Positions 1-7,901 are shown, numbered from the stretch's first letter. The stretch: DNA of 47,320 nucleotides from Tatlockia sp. (GCA_013697725.1 JACCWI010000015.1:1-47320); one strand, 5' to 3'. Program-made: numbers and translations. Notes: generated from the letters alone by a model not told the origin.

Positions 1-1
1 G

Positions 2-133
2 GAATTTTCCACTCAGTTATTTTATGGCTATGGGAAATTTATCCCAAATGCCAAAATTAATAATTCTAATAGCATAGGATCAATAGCGGTAAATTTTCAA
101 TCTGTCGGGCTTCAGATTAAATATAAACTTTAG
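2..133 (+). CDS. 3' end of an unrecognised gene, possibly a beta-barrel protein
   Basis: An open frame enters from the left edge and gives 43 residues before a TAG stop. The visible part alternates polar and hydrophobic residues with glycines and ends SVGLQIKYKL, which would suit the last strands of an outer-membrane beta-barrel. That is inference from composition only. The N-terminus lies outside the window, so neither family nor length can be judged. It converges on the sensor-kinase remnant on the other strand, with about 100 bp between them and no clear terminator hairpin. Confidence 0.45.
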   Translation, partial: EFSTQLFYGYGKFIPNAKINNSNSIGSIAVNFQSVGLQIKYKL

Positions 134-232
134 TTATATGGTCTTTTTAACTTAAAAGAAAATATTGGAGTTTCAATCAACCTTTTTACTCATTGAATTA
201 ATATATAAATGATTAATTTAATTTTGTTGTTA

Positions 233-655
233 TTAATCCTTGCCTATAGCTTTTCTCGTTTGAACCATCACATTGAGCGCTTGTTCATAAAGTGCTTCAA
301 GAAGATTACTATGATTACTTTCACAATAACCTTCTAGAAATTGACAGGCATAGCGCAATCTTCTGGCGCCACAATAAAAAGTGCCTTCCCTTTCTCTATC
401 TGCTAACGATTTTATTAGTTTCCAATCATTGTTTTCATGGGCTACAATCAACTCTTCTTCAGCCTTATGCAGATGAATTCGTAAGTCAGAAAATATTTCT
501 GGATAAATTTCGCTGTCACTAAAAAAATCCATTGTCTCCTTTTTATCAATCAGTGGATATTGGCTTAATTGAAATAATTCATCTTCTGTTGTAGGTAAGC
601 CTTTACCTTCATAAAGCCCACTAACAGCTGCATTGTTTTTTTTAATAACATTTCC
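233..655 (-). pseudogene. 3' remnant of a hybrid sensor kinase (Hpt-like domain)
   Basis: The frame is open from a TAA at 656-658 down to 233, but the only ATG is at 530-532. Upstream of that ATG it still reads like protein (SGLYEGKGLPTTEDELF), so the ATG ORF of 99 residues is part of something longer. The C-terminal half resembles the helical Hpt domain at the end of hybrid histidine kinases, around LADREREGTFYCGARRL. Where Hpt domains have the phosphorylated His, this copy has Asp (second residue of ADREREG). A run of eight A's on the coding strand near 636-643 probably marks a frameshift: one more A would join MLLKK to NNAAVSGLYEG. No kinase or receiver part is found before the IS end at 723, so this looks like a decayed gene. 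An intact small Hpt-like protein is the less likely alternative. Confidence 0.6.
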
Positions 656-722
656 TTAAAGTCCGTCTAAATAAATTATAGCCTAATCCCTAATGAGATT
701 ATTTAATGATGACGAACTATAA

Positions 723-742
723 TGACCCCTGCAATTTAGACC
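723..742 (+). repeat. IS3-family left inverted repeat
   Basis: This 20-base end begins TGACCCC and lies about 70 bp before the transposase start, the usual place for the left terminal repeat. The matching right repeat is absent within the next kilobase, consistent with 3' truncation of the element. Confidence 0.55.
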
Positions 743-792
743 ACACTTTTTAAAAAAAATGAGAGATAATAGCCCTCCTGTTGGAGGTTGGA

Positions 793-1104
793 ATGGCAAA
801 GAAGAAGTGGTCGGCATCTTCAAAATTTGAAATTGTACTTTTAGCTCTCAAAGGCGAAACGACAATAAATGAGATATGCAAGCGATATGAGGTAGCTCCA
901 GGACAGGTGCATTTGTGGAAGAAACAGTTTCTAGAAAAACGAGCCCAACTATTTTCAACGAACGCTAAAGGGACAAAAGAGATAGAGGCGGAGTTCGAAA
1001 GTAAGCAATCTAAGCTTTATGAAAAGATAGGTCAATTAACGGTAGAGCGAGATTTTTTAAAAAAAAGCTGGAACAAATTCCACGAGAACAGCGACAGGGA
1101 TTAA
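793..1104 (+). CDS. IS3-family transposase OrfA
   Basis: This 103-residue protein has the N-terminal helix-turn-helix of IS3-family OrfA (KFEIVLLALKGETTINEICKR, then VAPGQVHLWKKQF), followed by a leucine-zipper-like helix (KLYEKIGQLTVERDFLKK). I chose the ATG at 793 over the in-frame TTG at 781 because GGAGG at 783-787 lies just ahead of it. Near its end, at 1059-1067, it carries AAAAAAAAG, the A-type slippery run used in this family for -1 frameshifting into OrfB. OrfA is intact, but its partner OrfB is broken, so only DNA-binding activity could remain. Confidence 0.85.
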   Translation: MAKKKWSASSKFEIVLLALKGETTINEICKRYEVAPGQVHLWKKQFLEKRAQLFSTNAKGTKEIEAEFESKQSKLYEKIGQLTVERDFLKKSWNKFHENSDRD

Positions 1105-1540
1105 TTGAAGCGGCACCCGGTCTTAGTATAAGGCGGCTGTGTGAATTACTAGGTTTAAATCGTAGTATGCTGTATTCCCAGGAAAAACCGGTTGGAATTG
1201 CTGATATTGAATTACTCAATAGAATTCGGGAAATATGGGAAAGATGCCCCTTTTATGGCTATCGGCGAATTACACAGGAGTTAAGAGCAAGACATAAAAT
1301 TAAGGTTAATCGTAAGCGGGTACAACGATTAATGGCATGGGGCGGAATACAAGCGATACATCCTGGGCCAAATACGAGTAAACGAAACCAGTTACATAAA
1401 ACGTATCCTTATTTACTAAGGGATCTAGCGATTATACGTTCCAATCAAGCTTGGCAAGTAGATATAACCGAATGCCGAAAGGATTTATGTACTTAGCAGC
1501 GTTAATTGATATTATAATAGGGCTGTTTGATGGGGAATAG
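1065..1540 (+). pseudogene. IS3-family transposase OrfB, frameshifted and truncated
   Basis: The -1 frame relative to OrfA reads KLEQIPREQRQGLIEAAPGL and onwards through the HTH_21-like region (CPFYGYRRITQELR) to NQAWQVDIT, where the first catalytic Asp of the DDE integrase core sits. After VDIT the frame breaks: MPKGFMYLAALIDI continues in another frame, so several bases are missing (seven if the parent read TYIRMPKG). The first frame stops at 1496 and the second at 1540. The remaining two catalytic acidic residues are absent. It is non-functional as a recombinase. Confidence 0.85.
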
Positions 1541-1630
1541 ATGCTGACTCCACTGGTTTTCTGCATTGTACTTTTGCCTATTTTTTTTCTCCCCAGGCTA
1601 TCTGACTGACCCTAACTAAAAGAAGAGGAA

Positions 1631-2284
1631 ATGAATAAAAAATTTTACATTTTTCTGTTCATGATTATTTTTCATATATCGCACACTGCTACAATTGCTA
1701 TTGATTTACAAGTGAACGGCATTCAACAGAAGATGAAGAGCCTCGCCAACATAGACAAAATGGCTACCAGAGTTAGTGAGTCTGTGTTGCCGATTCCTTA
1801 TAATTATTTACTAACTCAACCCCTAATGACAAAAGGGGTAGAAAAATATTATCAAAGAACACCCATTATTCACACGATTTATGCCAAGAAAAATAAGAGT
1901 ACCAATACCTATTATCGAGCCGTTATGATGCTATTGGATCGTAACAAAGCTAGGAATGATGTGCATCTTGCACAAAAGAAGAAAGATCTAATGGTTGTTG
2001 AATTAGCTTTTATTACCATGAACTTTAATGAGTTACCAAAAAAAGTAATATCAGATGTGCTTAATACAAATATTCCTTTGGGTAAATCATTGTTTTCAAA
2101 TCATGTGAAAACTTTCACCAAAGATTGTAGCTATATTTCAATCAGATGCGATAAAGTAGTGTTTTCGCTAACTCATTGTAAAGTGAATAGTAAATTATAT
2201 GGACGTACTAACACTATTGTTAGAGCTGACAATAAACGTTGGATTGCACAGGTTGTAGAGATCTTGCCGGGATTTTTAAGATAA
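1631..2284 (+). CDS. Exported chorismate-lyase-like (UbiC-fold) protein
   Basis: This 217-residue protein has a short basic N-terminus and a hydrophobic segment (residues about 4-20), a likely Sec signal peptide. The rest resembles the chorismate pyruvate-lyase/UbiC fold: an Arg before a long strand (YYRAVMMLLDR), a middle section ending in an IPLGKSLFSNHV motif like the family's PLG..L, and a C-terminal GRTNTIVRADNKRWIAQVVE followed by ILPGF, like the family's GR...E.FLP with its conserved Glu. Known UbiC enzymes are cytoplasmic and make 4-hydroxybenzoate for ubiquinone, so export would be unexpected and activity is uncertain. AGAAGAGG precedes the ATG. It stands alone between an IS remnant and decayed DNA, so it may be accessory. 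The fold call is by eye from motifs. Confidence 0.55.
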   Translation: MNKKFYIFLFMIIFHISHTATIAIDLQVNGIQQKMKSLANIDKMATRVSESVLPIPYNYLLTQPLMTKGVEKYYQRTPIIHTIYAKKNKSTNTYYRAVMMLLDRNKARNDVHLAQKKKDLMVVELAFITMNFNELPKKVISDVLNTNIPLGKSLFSNHVKTFTKDCSYISIRCDKVVFSLTHCKVNSKLYGRTNTIVRADNKRWIAQVVEILPGFLR

Positions 2285-2380
2285 ATACTATATTTTGTTA
2301 GTATTTAACTCGAATTCCTTCAGAACAATGGCAGAAATTATCATTTCGAGAAAATAGTCATAAACATTTCTTTGTTCTCT

Positions 2381-2533
2381 TTAGAAACTGCAATAACGGG
2401 TCCAGGCCTCCATTATTTTTTCAACATTTCCTTCGCGTGAGACAAGTTCCGTCATACATTCTATTCTAGTTTTGCCATTTAATGCTGGACCTAATTGGCT
2501 TTGCAAATTATTTTTACATGAAATTAGCCCCAT
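2381..2533 (-). CDS. Small hypothetical ORF (50 aa), doubtful
   Basis: The frame starts with ATG and reads MGLISCKNNLQSQLGP, then NGKTRIECMTELVSREG, ending in EKIMEAWTRYCSF. The composition is protein-like with charged helices, but there is no clear ribosome binding site and I recognise no family. It may be the end of a decayed gene whose upstream part is lost. It lies downstream of another minus-strand remnant in the same orientation. Confidence 0.25.
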   Translation of the reverse strand: MGLISCKNNLQSQLGPALNGKTRIECMTELVSREGNVEKIMEAWTRYCSF

Positions 2534-2580
2534 ATTTAGAGTGAGATATTGTTAAAGTAACTTGTCATTTTCTGATAATT

Positions 2581-2840
2581 TTACAATGTTGGTTTTAACA
2601 CCACAGGAATATTCTTCCAACCCAAGTAATTATCCTTCAAAAGGTCTTGAGTTAGTTCGGGCGAGGTTAGGTTATATTCTGATAAGGCTTTGACAAAAGA
2701 TCTGTAGAAGTCGTCTACCCATAGAATTGGTTGAATAAAGGGAAATTTTTTTGACGAAATCAACTCTGAGAATGAAGTGTTCCCCGAACCCCTACAGAAT
2801 CTGCAAGCGCAATGATTATATTTTTATCGTTGTTATTCAT
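2581..2840 (-). pseudogene. Unrecognised small gene, probably frameshifted
   Basis: An ATG at 2838-2840 opens 26 codons (MNNNDKNIIIALADSVGVRG and on) that end at a TGA at 2760-2762. The neighbouring frame then continues for about 60 protein-like residues (FPFIQPILWVDDFYRSFVKA, later YNLTSPELTQDLLKDNYLGW) to a stop at 2581. The two pieces overlap by a one-base shift near 2763-2770, suggesting one gene broken by an indel. No family is recognised. The alternative is that the second piece starts at the TTG at 2763 as a separate 60-residue protein. Confidence 0.35.
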
Positions 2841-3191
2841 TCCACTAAAATTTATTAGGGTTAAAAGCCTTCCTTTTTTCTCGTCTGTTCTTTAGACATA
2901 ATTATTCTTATGCAATTAATGCTCATCATGACAAATAATTATTTAATTATATCTGAAATCTTAACAATTTCTTAGTCAATAAATAAACAAAAAAAAGTAC
3001 TAATTGCCTTAAAAATACCTGCTGCCGAAGGATGGGTGTTATTACAGGAATGGGTTAAACCTGTTTAGATATAACTTATACTGAAAAATTTGCCATAATG
3101 GGGCACTCAGTGGATCGATAATTATGTTTTGAATCGCTATCTATATTCATTTAAGTTAAAATGATTGAATATTAACTTTATAGTAAAAATA

Positions 3192-4082
3192 ATGCCACTT
3201 CCGCATTTACTTTTAGCATTGCTAGTTGTGATAATTTGGGGTATCAATTTTCTTTTTGTGAAATTTGCATTAGAGGAAATTACTCCTTTGTTTCTTTGCG
3301 CCGCTCGTTTCATTTTGGCCTCTGTTCCCGCCATCTTCTTTATCAAAATGCCAGCCATACCCTTTAAAACGGTGATTCTTTATGGACTAGTCATGTTTGC
3401 CTTGCAGTTCTCTTTTTTATTTTTAGGCATGCATGCTGGTATGACCCCAGGAATGGCATCATTAATTATGCAAACTCAAGTTTTTTTCTCTATGTTTTTT
3501 GCGGCCTTAATTCTCGGAGAAAAAACGGGTATTTGGCAAATTTGGGGTGCATTAATTTCTTTTGCTGGTATTGGTTTGGTTGCTATGCATTTTGATGCCA
3601 CTATCTCTTTCCTCGGCTTTATTTGTATCCTCGCGGCCGCTGCCACTTGGGGTTTAGGTAATCTGATAATCCGAAAAAATAATAAAATCTCAATGATTGC
3701 TTTAGTCGTTTGGGGTAGCTTTGTTGCTAGCTTACCTATGTTACTAATTTCTCTACTTATCGAAGGCCCTAAAGCATTAAATACGACTCTCCACCAATTG
3801 ACTTGGCAGGGCGCTTTTTCAATGGCCTATATTGTTTATGTTTCAACTTGGGTAGGCTATGGTGTATGGAATTGGTTACTTAGTCGCTATGCAGTTGGTA
3901 CGGTTGTTCCCTTTACCTTATTAGTTCCAGTGGTAGGAATACTAAGCTCGGTATTAATCTTGGGTGAAATTTTTCAGTTTTGGAAGTTAGTAGCCTGTTT
4001 ATTAGTCATTAGCGGATTATTTATTAATATTTTTGGATCACGACTTTCTGCGAATAAGATTGTTAGAGAGCTATCACAGTAA
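3192..4082 (+). CDS. eamA: EamA-type exporter of O-acetylserine/cysteine
   Basis: This is a 296-residue drug/metabolite transporter superfamily protein with two EamA repeats and about ten hydrophobic segments. The N-terminus LLALLVVIIWGINFLFVKF, the QTQVFF stretch, ATWGLGN in the middle and VVPFTLLVPVVGI near the end closely follow E. coli EamA (YdeD), an inner-membrane exporter of cysteine-pathway metabolites. Substrate is inferred from that similarity. I chose the ATG at 3192 because it aligns with the family start; a TTG at 3165 would add nine residues. No strong ribosome binding site is seen. It stands alone and converges with suhB. Confidence 0.75.
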   Translation: MPLPHLLLALLVVIIWGINFLFVKFALEEITPLFLCAARFILASVPAIFFIKMPAIPFKTVILYGLVMFALQFSFLFLGMHAGMTPGMASLIMQTQVFFSMFFAALILGEKTGIWQIWGALISFAGIGLVAMHFDATISFLGFICILAAAATWGLGNLIIRKNNKISMIALVVWGSFVASLPMLLISLLIEGPKALNTTLHQLTWQGAFSMAYIVYVSTWVGYGVWNWLLSRYAVGTVVPFTLLVPVVGILSSVLILGEIFQFWKLVACLLVISGLFINIFGSRLSANKIVRELSQ

Positions 4083-4135
4083 TTGAATTACATAATATTT
4101 CCTACCTGCAGAAGCGCAAATAGGAAATTTAGGCT

Positions 4136-4924
4136 TTAGCGCTTTGTAAGAGGCATTAAAGTTTGCAACAAAGCTTTGAACACTTTTGGAGTGCCGGCAA
4201 CAATATCACCGTTTTTCATATAGTCTTCACTACCTTGCATATCGCTAATCAAACCACCGGCTTCTTTTACCAGCAAAGTACCTGCGGCAATATCCCAGGG
4301 GCGAAGGCCAAATTCCCACAACGCGTCAAGTCGTCCACAGGCTACATAGGCCAAGTCCAAGGCAGCTGAGCCTGTGCGTCTAACGCCGGCACATTTACCA
4401 ATTAAGGCTTCAAAGGTGGGCAAATAGCGTTGGCCTTGAGCAATATTATGATGAGGAAATCCAGTTCCTATTAAAGACTGAGATAATTGTGTTTGTTTAG
4501 ACACTCGAATGCGTCGATCATTAAGCTGTGCACCACGACCACGGCTTGCAGAGAAACATTCATGACGAATCGGATCATAGACAACCCCATGCTCAATGCG
4601 ATTTTTAACGCGATGAGCAATAGAAACTGAAAAACAAGGAAAGCCATGCAAATAATTAGTTGTTCCATCTATAGGGTCGATTATCCAGACTGACTCTGAG
4701 TCAACGTTAAAAACGCCGCTTTCCTCAGCAATAATTCCATGATCAGGATAAGCTTTATGAATGGTGTTGATAATAGCTTGTTCAGCTTTAACATCCACTT
4801 CAGTAAAATACTCATCCGCAGATTTGGCAGTCACTTTAATCCTATCAACCTGATCCATGTGTCGGATAATAATATCGCCGGCAACACGGGCGGCACTAAT
4901 CGCAATATTTAATAAGGGATGCAT
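4136..4924 (-). CDS. suhB: Inositol-1-monophosphatase family protein SuhB
   Basis: This 262-residue protein has the full set of inositol monophosphatase metal-site motifs: Glu67 in AEESG (66-70), WIIDPIDGTTNY (80-91) with Asp83 and Asp86, and a C-terminal RPWDIAAG with the third Asp. The family hydrolyses inositol phosphates with Mg2+. In enterobacteria SuhB also acts with NusA in antitermination complexes on rRNA operons, and length and start match that protein. It is divergent from trmJ, with 108 bp between start codons, as suhB and trmJ are in E. coli. Confidence 0.93.
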   Translation of the reverse strand: MHPLLNIAISAARVAGDIIIRHMDQVDRIKVTAKSADEYFTEVDVKAEQAIINTIHKAYPDHGIIAEESGVFNVDSESVWIIDPIDGTTNYLHGFPCFSVSIAHRVKNRIEHGVVYDPIRHECFSASRGRGAQLNDRRIRVSKQTQLSQSLIGTGFPHHNIAQGQRYLPTFEALIGKCAGVRRTGSAALDLAYVACGRLDALWEFGLRPWDIAAGTLLVKEAGGLISDMQGSEDYMKNGDIVAGTPKVFKALLQTLMPLTKR

Positions 4925-4970
4925 ATTTAGGCTCTATTTTAACAAAGGCAGCGAGTTTAACACATTTTTT

Positions 4971-4999
4971 TTGTACAGAGAGAAGTCATTGCTGATATA
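4971..4999 (+). promoter_or_regulatory. Candidate sigma-70 promoter for the trmJ-iscA operon
   Basis: TTGTAC (4971-4976) and GATATA (4994-4999) are separated by 17 bp, with TGCT just before the -10 giving an extended -10 character. The predicted start lies near 5006, about 27 bases before the trmJ ATG. No IscR-type site was recognised around it. Confidence 0.4.
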
Positions 5000-5032
5000 G
5001 TTGCGAAGATTAAATCATTAGTGTTAATTATT

Positions 5033-5773
5033 ATGAAATTTGATGCAATTCGTATAGTGTTAGTTGAGACCTCCCATCCAGGAAATATTGGTTCAACAGC
5101 AAGGGCAATGAAGACAATGGGCTTGTCTAAGCTCTATTTAGTTTCACCCAAATCTTTTCCTGATCAAAAAGCGCGCGAAATGGCAGCTGGTGCCGATGAT
5201 GTATTGAATCAAGCGGTTTTAACTAACTCCCTGGAGGAGGCACTCCAGGGATGTCAATTAATTCTTGCCACCTCCGCAAGACCCAGAGATCTTTCTTTAC
5301 CGGGTTTAACACCCTCAGGTTCTGCGCAATTAATTGCTGAGCAAACCGAGGGGATGGAGATAGCTGTCGTGTTTGGTCGGGAACATGCCGGGCTTACCAA
5401 TGAAGAATTATTACGCTGCCATTATCATGTCAACATCCCCTCTAATCCAGACTTTAGCTCCTTAAATCTAGGGCAAGCTGTACAAATCATTGCCTATGAA
5501 TTGAGGATGAAATTATTAGCACCGAAGGCAGAAGTTGAACTTCGCATGGACAGGTTAGCTACCGCTGAAGAAGTAGAACAATTTTATAGTCATCTAACCG
5601 AAGTGTTGACAGCCATTAAATTTTTGAAACCCACTAATCCGACAAAGCGGTTACAACAGCGTATTCGCCGCTTGTTTAATCGAGCTCGCTTGGAAAATAA
5701 AGAACTAACAATTTTGCGGGGCATTTTAAGCCAGGTTCTTTATACACTAAAATCGCTTGATAAAGGAGTTTAG
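5033..5773 (+). CDS. trmJ: tRNA (cytidine/uridine-2'-O)-methyltransferase TrmJ
   Basis: This is a 246-residue SPOUT-class methyltransferase that methylates the 2'-O of position 32 in several tRNAs. The N-terminus IRIVLVETSHPGNIGSTARA, VVFGREHAGLTNEEL in the middle and NPDFSSLNLGQAVQ (the knot that binds S-adenosylmethionine) match E. coli TrmJ. The ATG at 5033 aligns with the family start; a GTG at 5021 would add four residues. Its stop codon directly abuts the iscS start. In E. coli trmJ precedes iscRSUA-hscBA-fdx, so this is the same locus with iscR missing. Confidence 0.93.
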   Translation: MKFDAIRIVLVETSHPGNIGSTARAMKTMGLSKLYLVSPKSFPDQKAREMAAGADDVLNQAVLTNSLEEALQGCQLILATSARPRDLSLPGLTPSGSAQLIAEQTEGMEIAVVFGREHAGLTNEELLRCHYHVNIPSNPDFSSLNLGQAVQIIAYELRMKLLAPKAEVELRMDRLATAEEVEQFYSHLTEVLTAIKFLKPTNPTKRLQQRIRRLFNRARLENKELTILRGILSQVLYTLKSLDKGV

Positions 5774-6940
5774 GTGAACTCAAAGCTGCCTATCTACCTG
5801 GACTATATGGCAACCACACCGGTTGATCATCGAGTTATAGAAAAAATGCTTAGTCATCTAGGATTAGATGGTTGTTTTGGCAATCCAGCCTCAGTTAGCC
5901 ATATTTATGGCAAAATGGCTTTAGAAGTTGTAGAAAATGCACGGGCGCAAATAGCCGAGCAAATCCATGCTCAGCCGCAGGAAATAATATTTACCTCTGG
6001 AGCTACAGAAGCGAATAATCTTGCTATTCTAGGGGCTGCTCGTTTTTATCAAACTAAAGGGCGACATCTAATTACTCTGCGTACTGAACATAAGGCAGTT
6101 CTTGATAGCTTTGAACAATTGCAGAAAGAAGGTTTTAGTCTAACCTACTTAACCCCGCAAGCGGATGGTTTACTGAATTTACAGGATCTAAAAGATGCTT
6201 TACGTGAAGATACTATTTTAGTATCTATCATGCAGGTTAATAATGAAATTGGGGTGATACAGGATATTGCTGCGATTGGTGAGCTGCTCAGCAACCAAGG
6301 AATAATTTTTCATGTCGATGCAGCACAGTCAGCGGGTAAGCTCGCAATAGATTTGAGTAAATTAGCTGTAGATCTTATGTCAATTTCTGGGCACAAAATT
6401 TATGGACCCAAAGGTATTGGCGCTTTATATATTCGGCAGAAACCACGAATACGACTTCAAGCCTTGTCCTTTGGTGGCGGGCATGAGAAAGGTTTGCGTT
6501 CCGGTACTTTACCAACTCACCAGATTGTCGGTCTCGCCGAAGCTTTAGTACTCGCAAAAACTTTAGCCCCTCAAGAACAGCAAAGAATCTTGCAGCAACG
6601 CCAACGCCTCTGGCAAGGGATCAGGCATCTTCCAGGTATACAATTAAATGGCAATGAAATAAATCGCGTTGCTGGTAATCTTAACTTGTCCTTTGCTGGC
6701 ATCGACGGCGACTCATTAATGCTAGCCTTTAATGCCTTAGCGCTTTCAACCACTTCTGCCTGTATAGCAGCTAGTCAACAGCCTTCTTATGTATTAAAAG
6801 CTTTAGGTCTTAATGATGAGTTGGCTTATAGCTCTATCCGGATATCAATTGGCCGCTTTACTAGTGAAGAAGAAATCAGCGAAACTATTGCCATAATTTG
6901 CCAACAGGTTAACCGCTTGCATGAAATATCACCACTATGA
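5774..6940 (+). CDS. iscS: Cysteine desulfurase, IscS type, lacking the C-terminal tail
   Basis: A PLP-dependent class V aminotransferase-fold enzyme that takes sulfur from cysteine as a persulfide. [14 protein letters not shown] starts the protein, TEHKAVLDS holds the PLP-stacking His, [10 protein letters not shown] holds the PLP Lys (208), and [14 protein letters not shown] holds the persulfide Cys (330). At 388 residues it stops at LHEISPL, where E. coli IscS (404 residues) continues for about 16 more residues that contact IscU. The start is GTG with AAAGGAG just ahead, immediately after trmJ. The stop overlaps the next start (ATGA). Sulfur delivery to tRNA thiolation or other acceptors is possible even if IscU binding is weakened. 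That is inference. Confidence 0.9.
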   Translation: MNSKLPIYLDYMATTPVDHRVIEKMLSHLGLDGCFGNPASVSHIYGKMALEVVENARAQIAEQIHAQPQEIIFTSGATEANNLAILGAARFYQTKGRHLITLRTEHKAVLDSFEQLQKEGFSLTYLTPQADGLLNLQDLKDALREDTILVSIMQVNNEIGVIQDIAAIGELLSNQGIIFHVDAAQSAGKLAIDLSKLAVDLMSISGHKIYGPKGIGALYIRQKPRIRLQALSFGGGHEKGLRSGTLPTHQIVGLAEALVLAKTLAPQEQQRILQQRQRLWQGIRHLPGIQLNGNEINRVAGNLNLSFAGIDGDSLMLAFNALALSTTSACIAASQQPSYVLKALGLNDELAYSSIRISIGRFTSEEEISETIAIICQQVNRLHEISPL

Positions 6941-7329
6941 TGTATAATAAACTGGTAGAAGCCAATTTTTTTAACCCTAGACATGTAGGAGTTGTAGATT
7001 TGTTGTCGAGCAATTTAAGTGCTTATTGCAGACGGGGCGAAGCGGGGCGAGGTGATATCTTGGATTTATATCTCCTCTGTAACAAAAAAGGGATAGTAGA
7101 GAAAGCTCGTTTTAAAGCCTTTGGGAATCCCTATCTTGTAGCAGCAGCGGAATGGCTCTGTCGGCAACTTGAGGGTTCCTCAATCTATCAACATCCATGT
7201 TATGATTTTAAATATTTATTGCAGTTATTAGAAATACCACAAAAACGCTATTTTGTTGCTCTATTTGTGGAAGATAGCTATAGAGAACTTGTAGAACTTA
7301 TGAAAACAAAGTTAAAAGGAGAGGTTTAA
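6937..7329 (+). CDS. IscU/NifU-N-like protein without ligand cysteines
   Basis: This 130-residue protein aligns with the IscU scaffold over its length: NPRHVG near the start, then [36 protein letters not shown], and [15 protein letters not shown] at the end. All three cysteines that bind the cluster in IscU are replaced: ACGD is GRGD (Arg38), GCGSAIA is GNPYLVA (Asn64), and the third becomes Phe106 in [10 protein letters not shown]. Asp40, next to the first ligand, is kept. The LPPVK motif that binds the chaperone HscA reads IPQKR. Other cysteines (31, 48, 75, 88) are not at ligand positions. The ORF is intact and tightly coupled, overlapping iscS by 4 bp and iscA by 1 bp, so it is probably expressed. 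It cannot act as a normal scaffold. A regulatory or structural partner of IscS or IscA is possible. Confidence 0.8.
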   Translation: MMYNKLVEANFFNPRHVGVVDLLSSNLSAYCRRGEAGRGDILDLYLLCNKKGIVEKARFKAFGNPYLVAAAEWLCRQLEGSSIYQHPCYDFKYLLQLLEIPQKRYFVALFVEDSYRELVELMKTKLKGEV

Positions 7330-7697
7330 TGAGCGAAGTGATGCAGCATACAAATGATCTTAAGTCGGGTATTGTTCTAACTGACAGAGCTATTAATCAT
7401 GTTACAGCTTATCTTGCTAAGCAGGATGAATGCATAGGGGTTCGATTTTCCGTAAAAAAAACAGGTTGTTCTGGCCTATCTTATGTAGTGGATTATGTTA
7501 GCGTGGCAAGTAAGAATGACGTTGTTCAACCATTAACAGATAGTTATCAAGTATTTATTGATAAAGCGAGTTATCCTTATCTTAAAGGTATGCAAATAGA
7601 TTATGTTAAACAAGGTCTAAATTCCAAGTTTATCTTTGATAATCCTAATCAAACAGGCCAATGTGGCTGTGGCGAAAGTTTTACTGTCAACGAATAA
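7329..7697 (+). CDS. iscA: A-type Fe-S carrier protein, IscA family
   Basis: At 122 residues it belongs to the HesB/IscA/ErpA family of Fe-S carriers. The three conserved cysteines are present: Cys47 in KKTGCSGLSY, and Cys112 and Cys114 in GQCGCGESF. The start ATG overlaps the stop of the IscU-like gene (TAATG), with AAAGGAGAGG ahead. A 15-residue N-terminal extension precedes the usual LT..A start of the domain. Being last in a four-gene operon with no hscB, hscA or fdx behind it, it probably works with a scaffold encoded elsewhere, for instance Suf. That is inference. Confidence 0.88.
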   Translation: MSEVMQHTNDLKSGIVLTDRAINHVTAYLAKQDECIGVRFSVKKTGCSGLSYVVDYVSVASKNDVVQPLTDSYQVFIDKASYPYLKGMQIDYVKQGLNSKFIFDNPNQTGQCGCGESFTVNE

Positions 7698-7901
7698 GTC
7701 AACTATGCAGCTTATCCTCCGTTAACTCTGTTAAATATGAACCTTTGGGTAATTTATAAGCCTGGTGGTACTTAATTTGCTCAAAAAATAACTTTTTAAC
7801 CAAAAAATGAATTAATTTGTTTCAATTCGCGCAAAAATGCTTGCTATTTGGCTTAAATTTCCTTAAGCTTCCCTTAATAAATGAATATCAATAAAACAAT
7901 G

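Larger units (their letters stand above)
723..1515 (+). mobile_element. Truncated IS3-family insertion sequence
   Basis: It contains an IS3-type OrfA, an A-rich -1 frameshift site and the first part of OrfB. The left end starts TGACCCCTGCAATTTAGACC, typical of an IS3-family terminal inverted repeat beginning with TG. No inverted copy of this end is found downstream. OrfB homology stops soon after the first catalytic Asp region (near LIDI), so most of the DDE domain and the right end are missing. The element cannot transpose by itself. It lies between the sensor-kinase remnant and an exported-protein gene and probably contributed to decay of this region. Confidence 0.85.
2285..3191. other. About 900 bp of mostly noncoding DNA with gene remnants
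   Basis: No full-length gene is visible on either strand. Three scraps look protein-like: two on the minus strand (listed separately) and one on the plus strand near 2990-3069, reading VLIALKIPAAEGWVLLQEWV and stopping at TAG without a convincing start codon. Together with the IS remnant and broken kinase upstream, this looks like a region of gene decay. The part just before 3192 presumably holds the eamA promoter, but no good -35/-10 pair stands out. Confidence 0.6.

Noticed and set aside
292..522. 76-codon plus-strand ORF
   Set aside because: It is antisense to the Hpt-like remnant, whose frame continues further and has recognisable motifs.
2990..3069. Short plus-strand protein-like stretch before eamA
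   Set aside because: No start codon or ribosome site and under 30 residues; mentioned only as a remnant within the intergenic entry.
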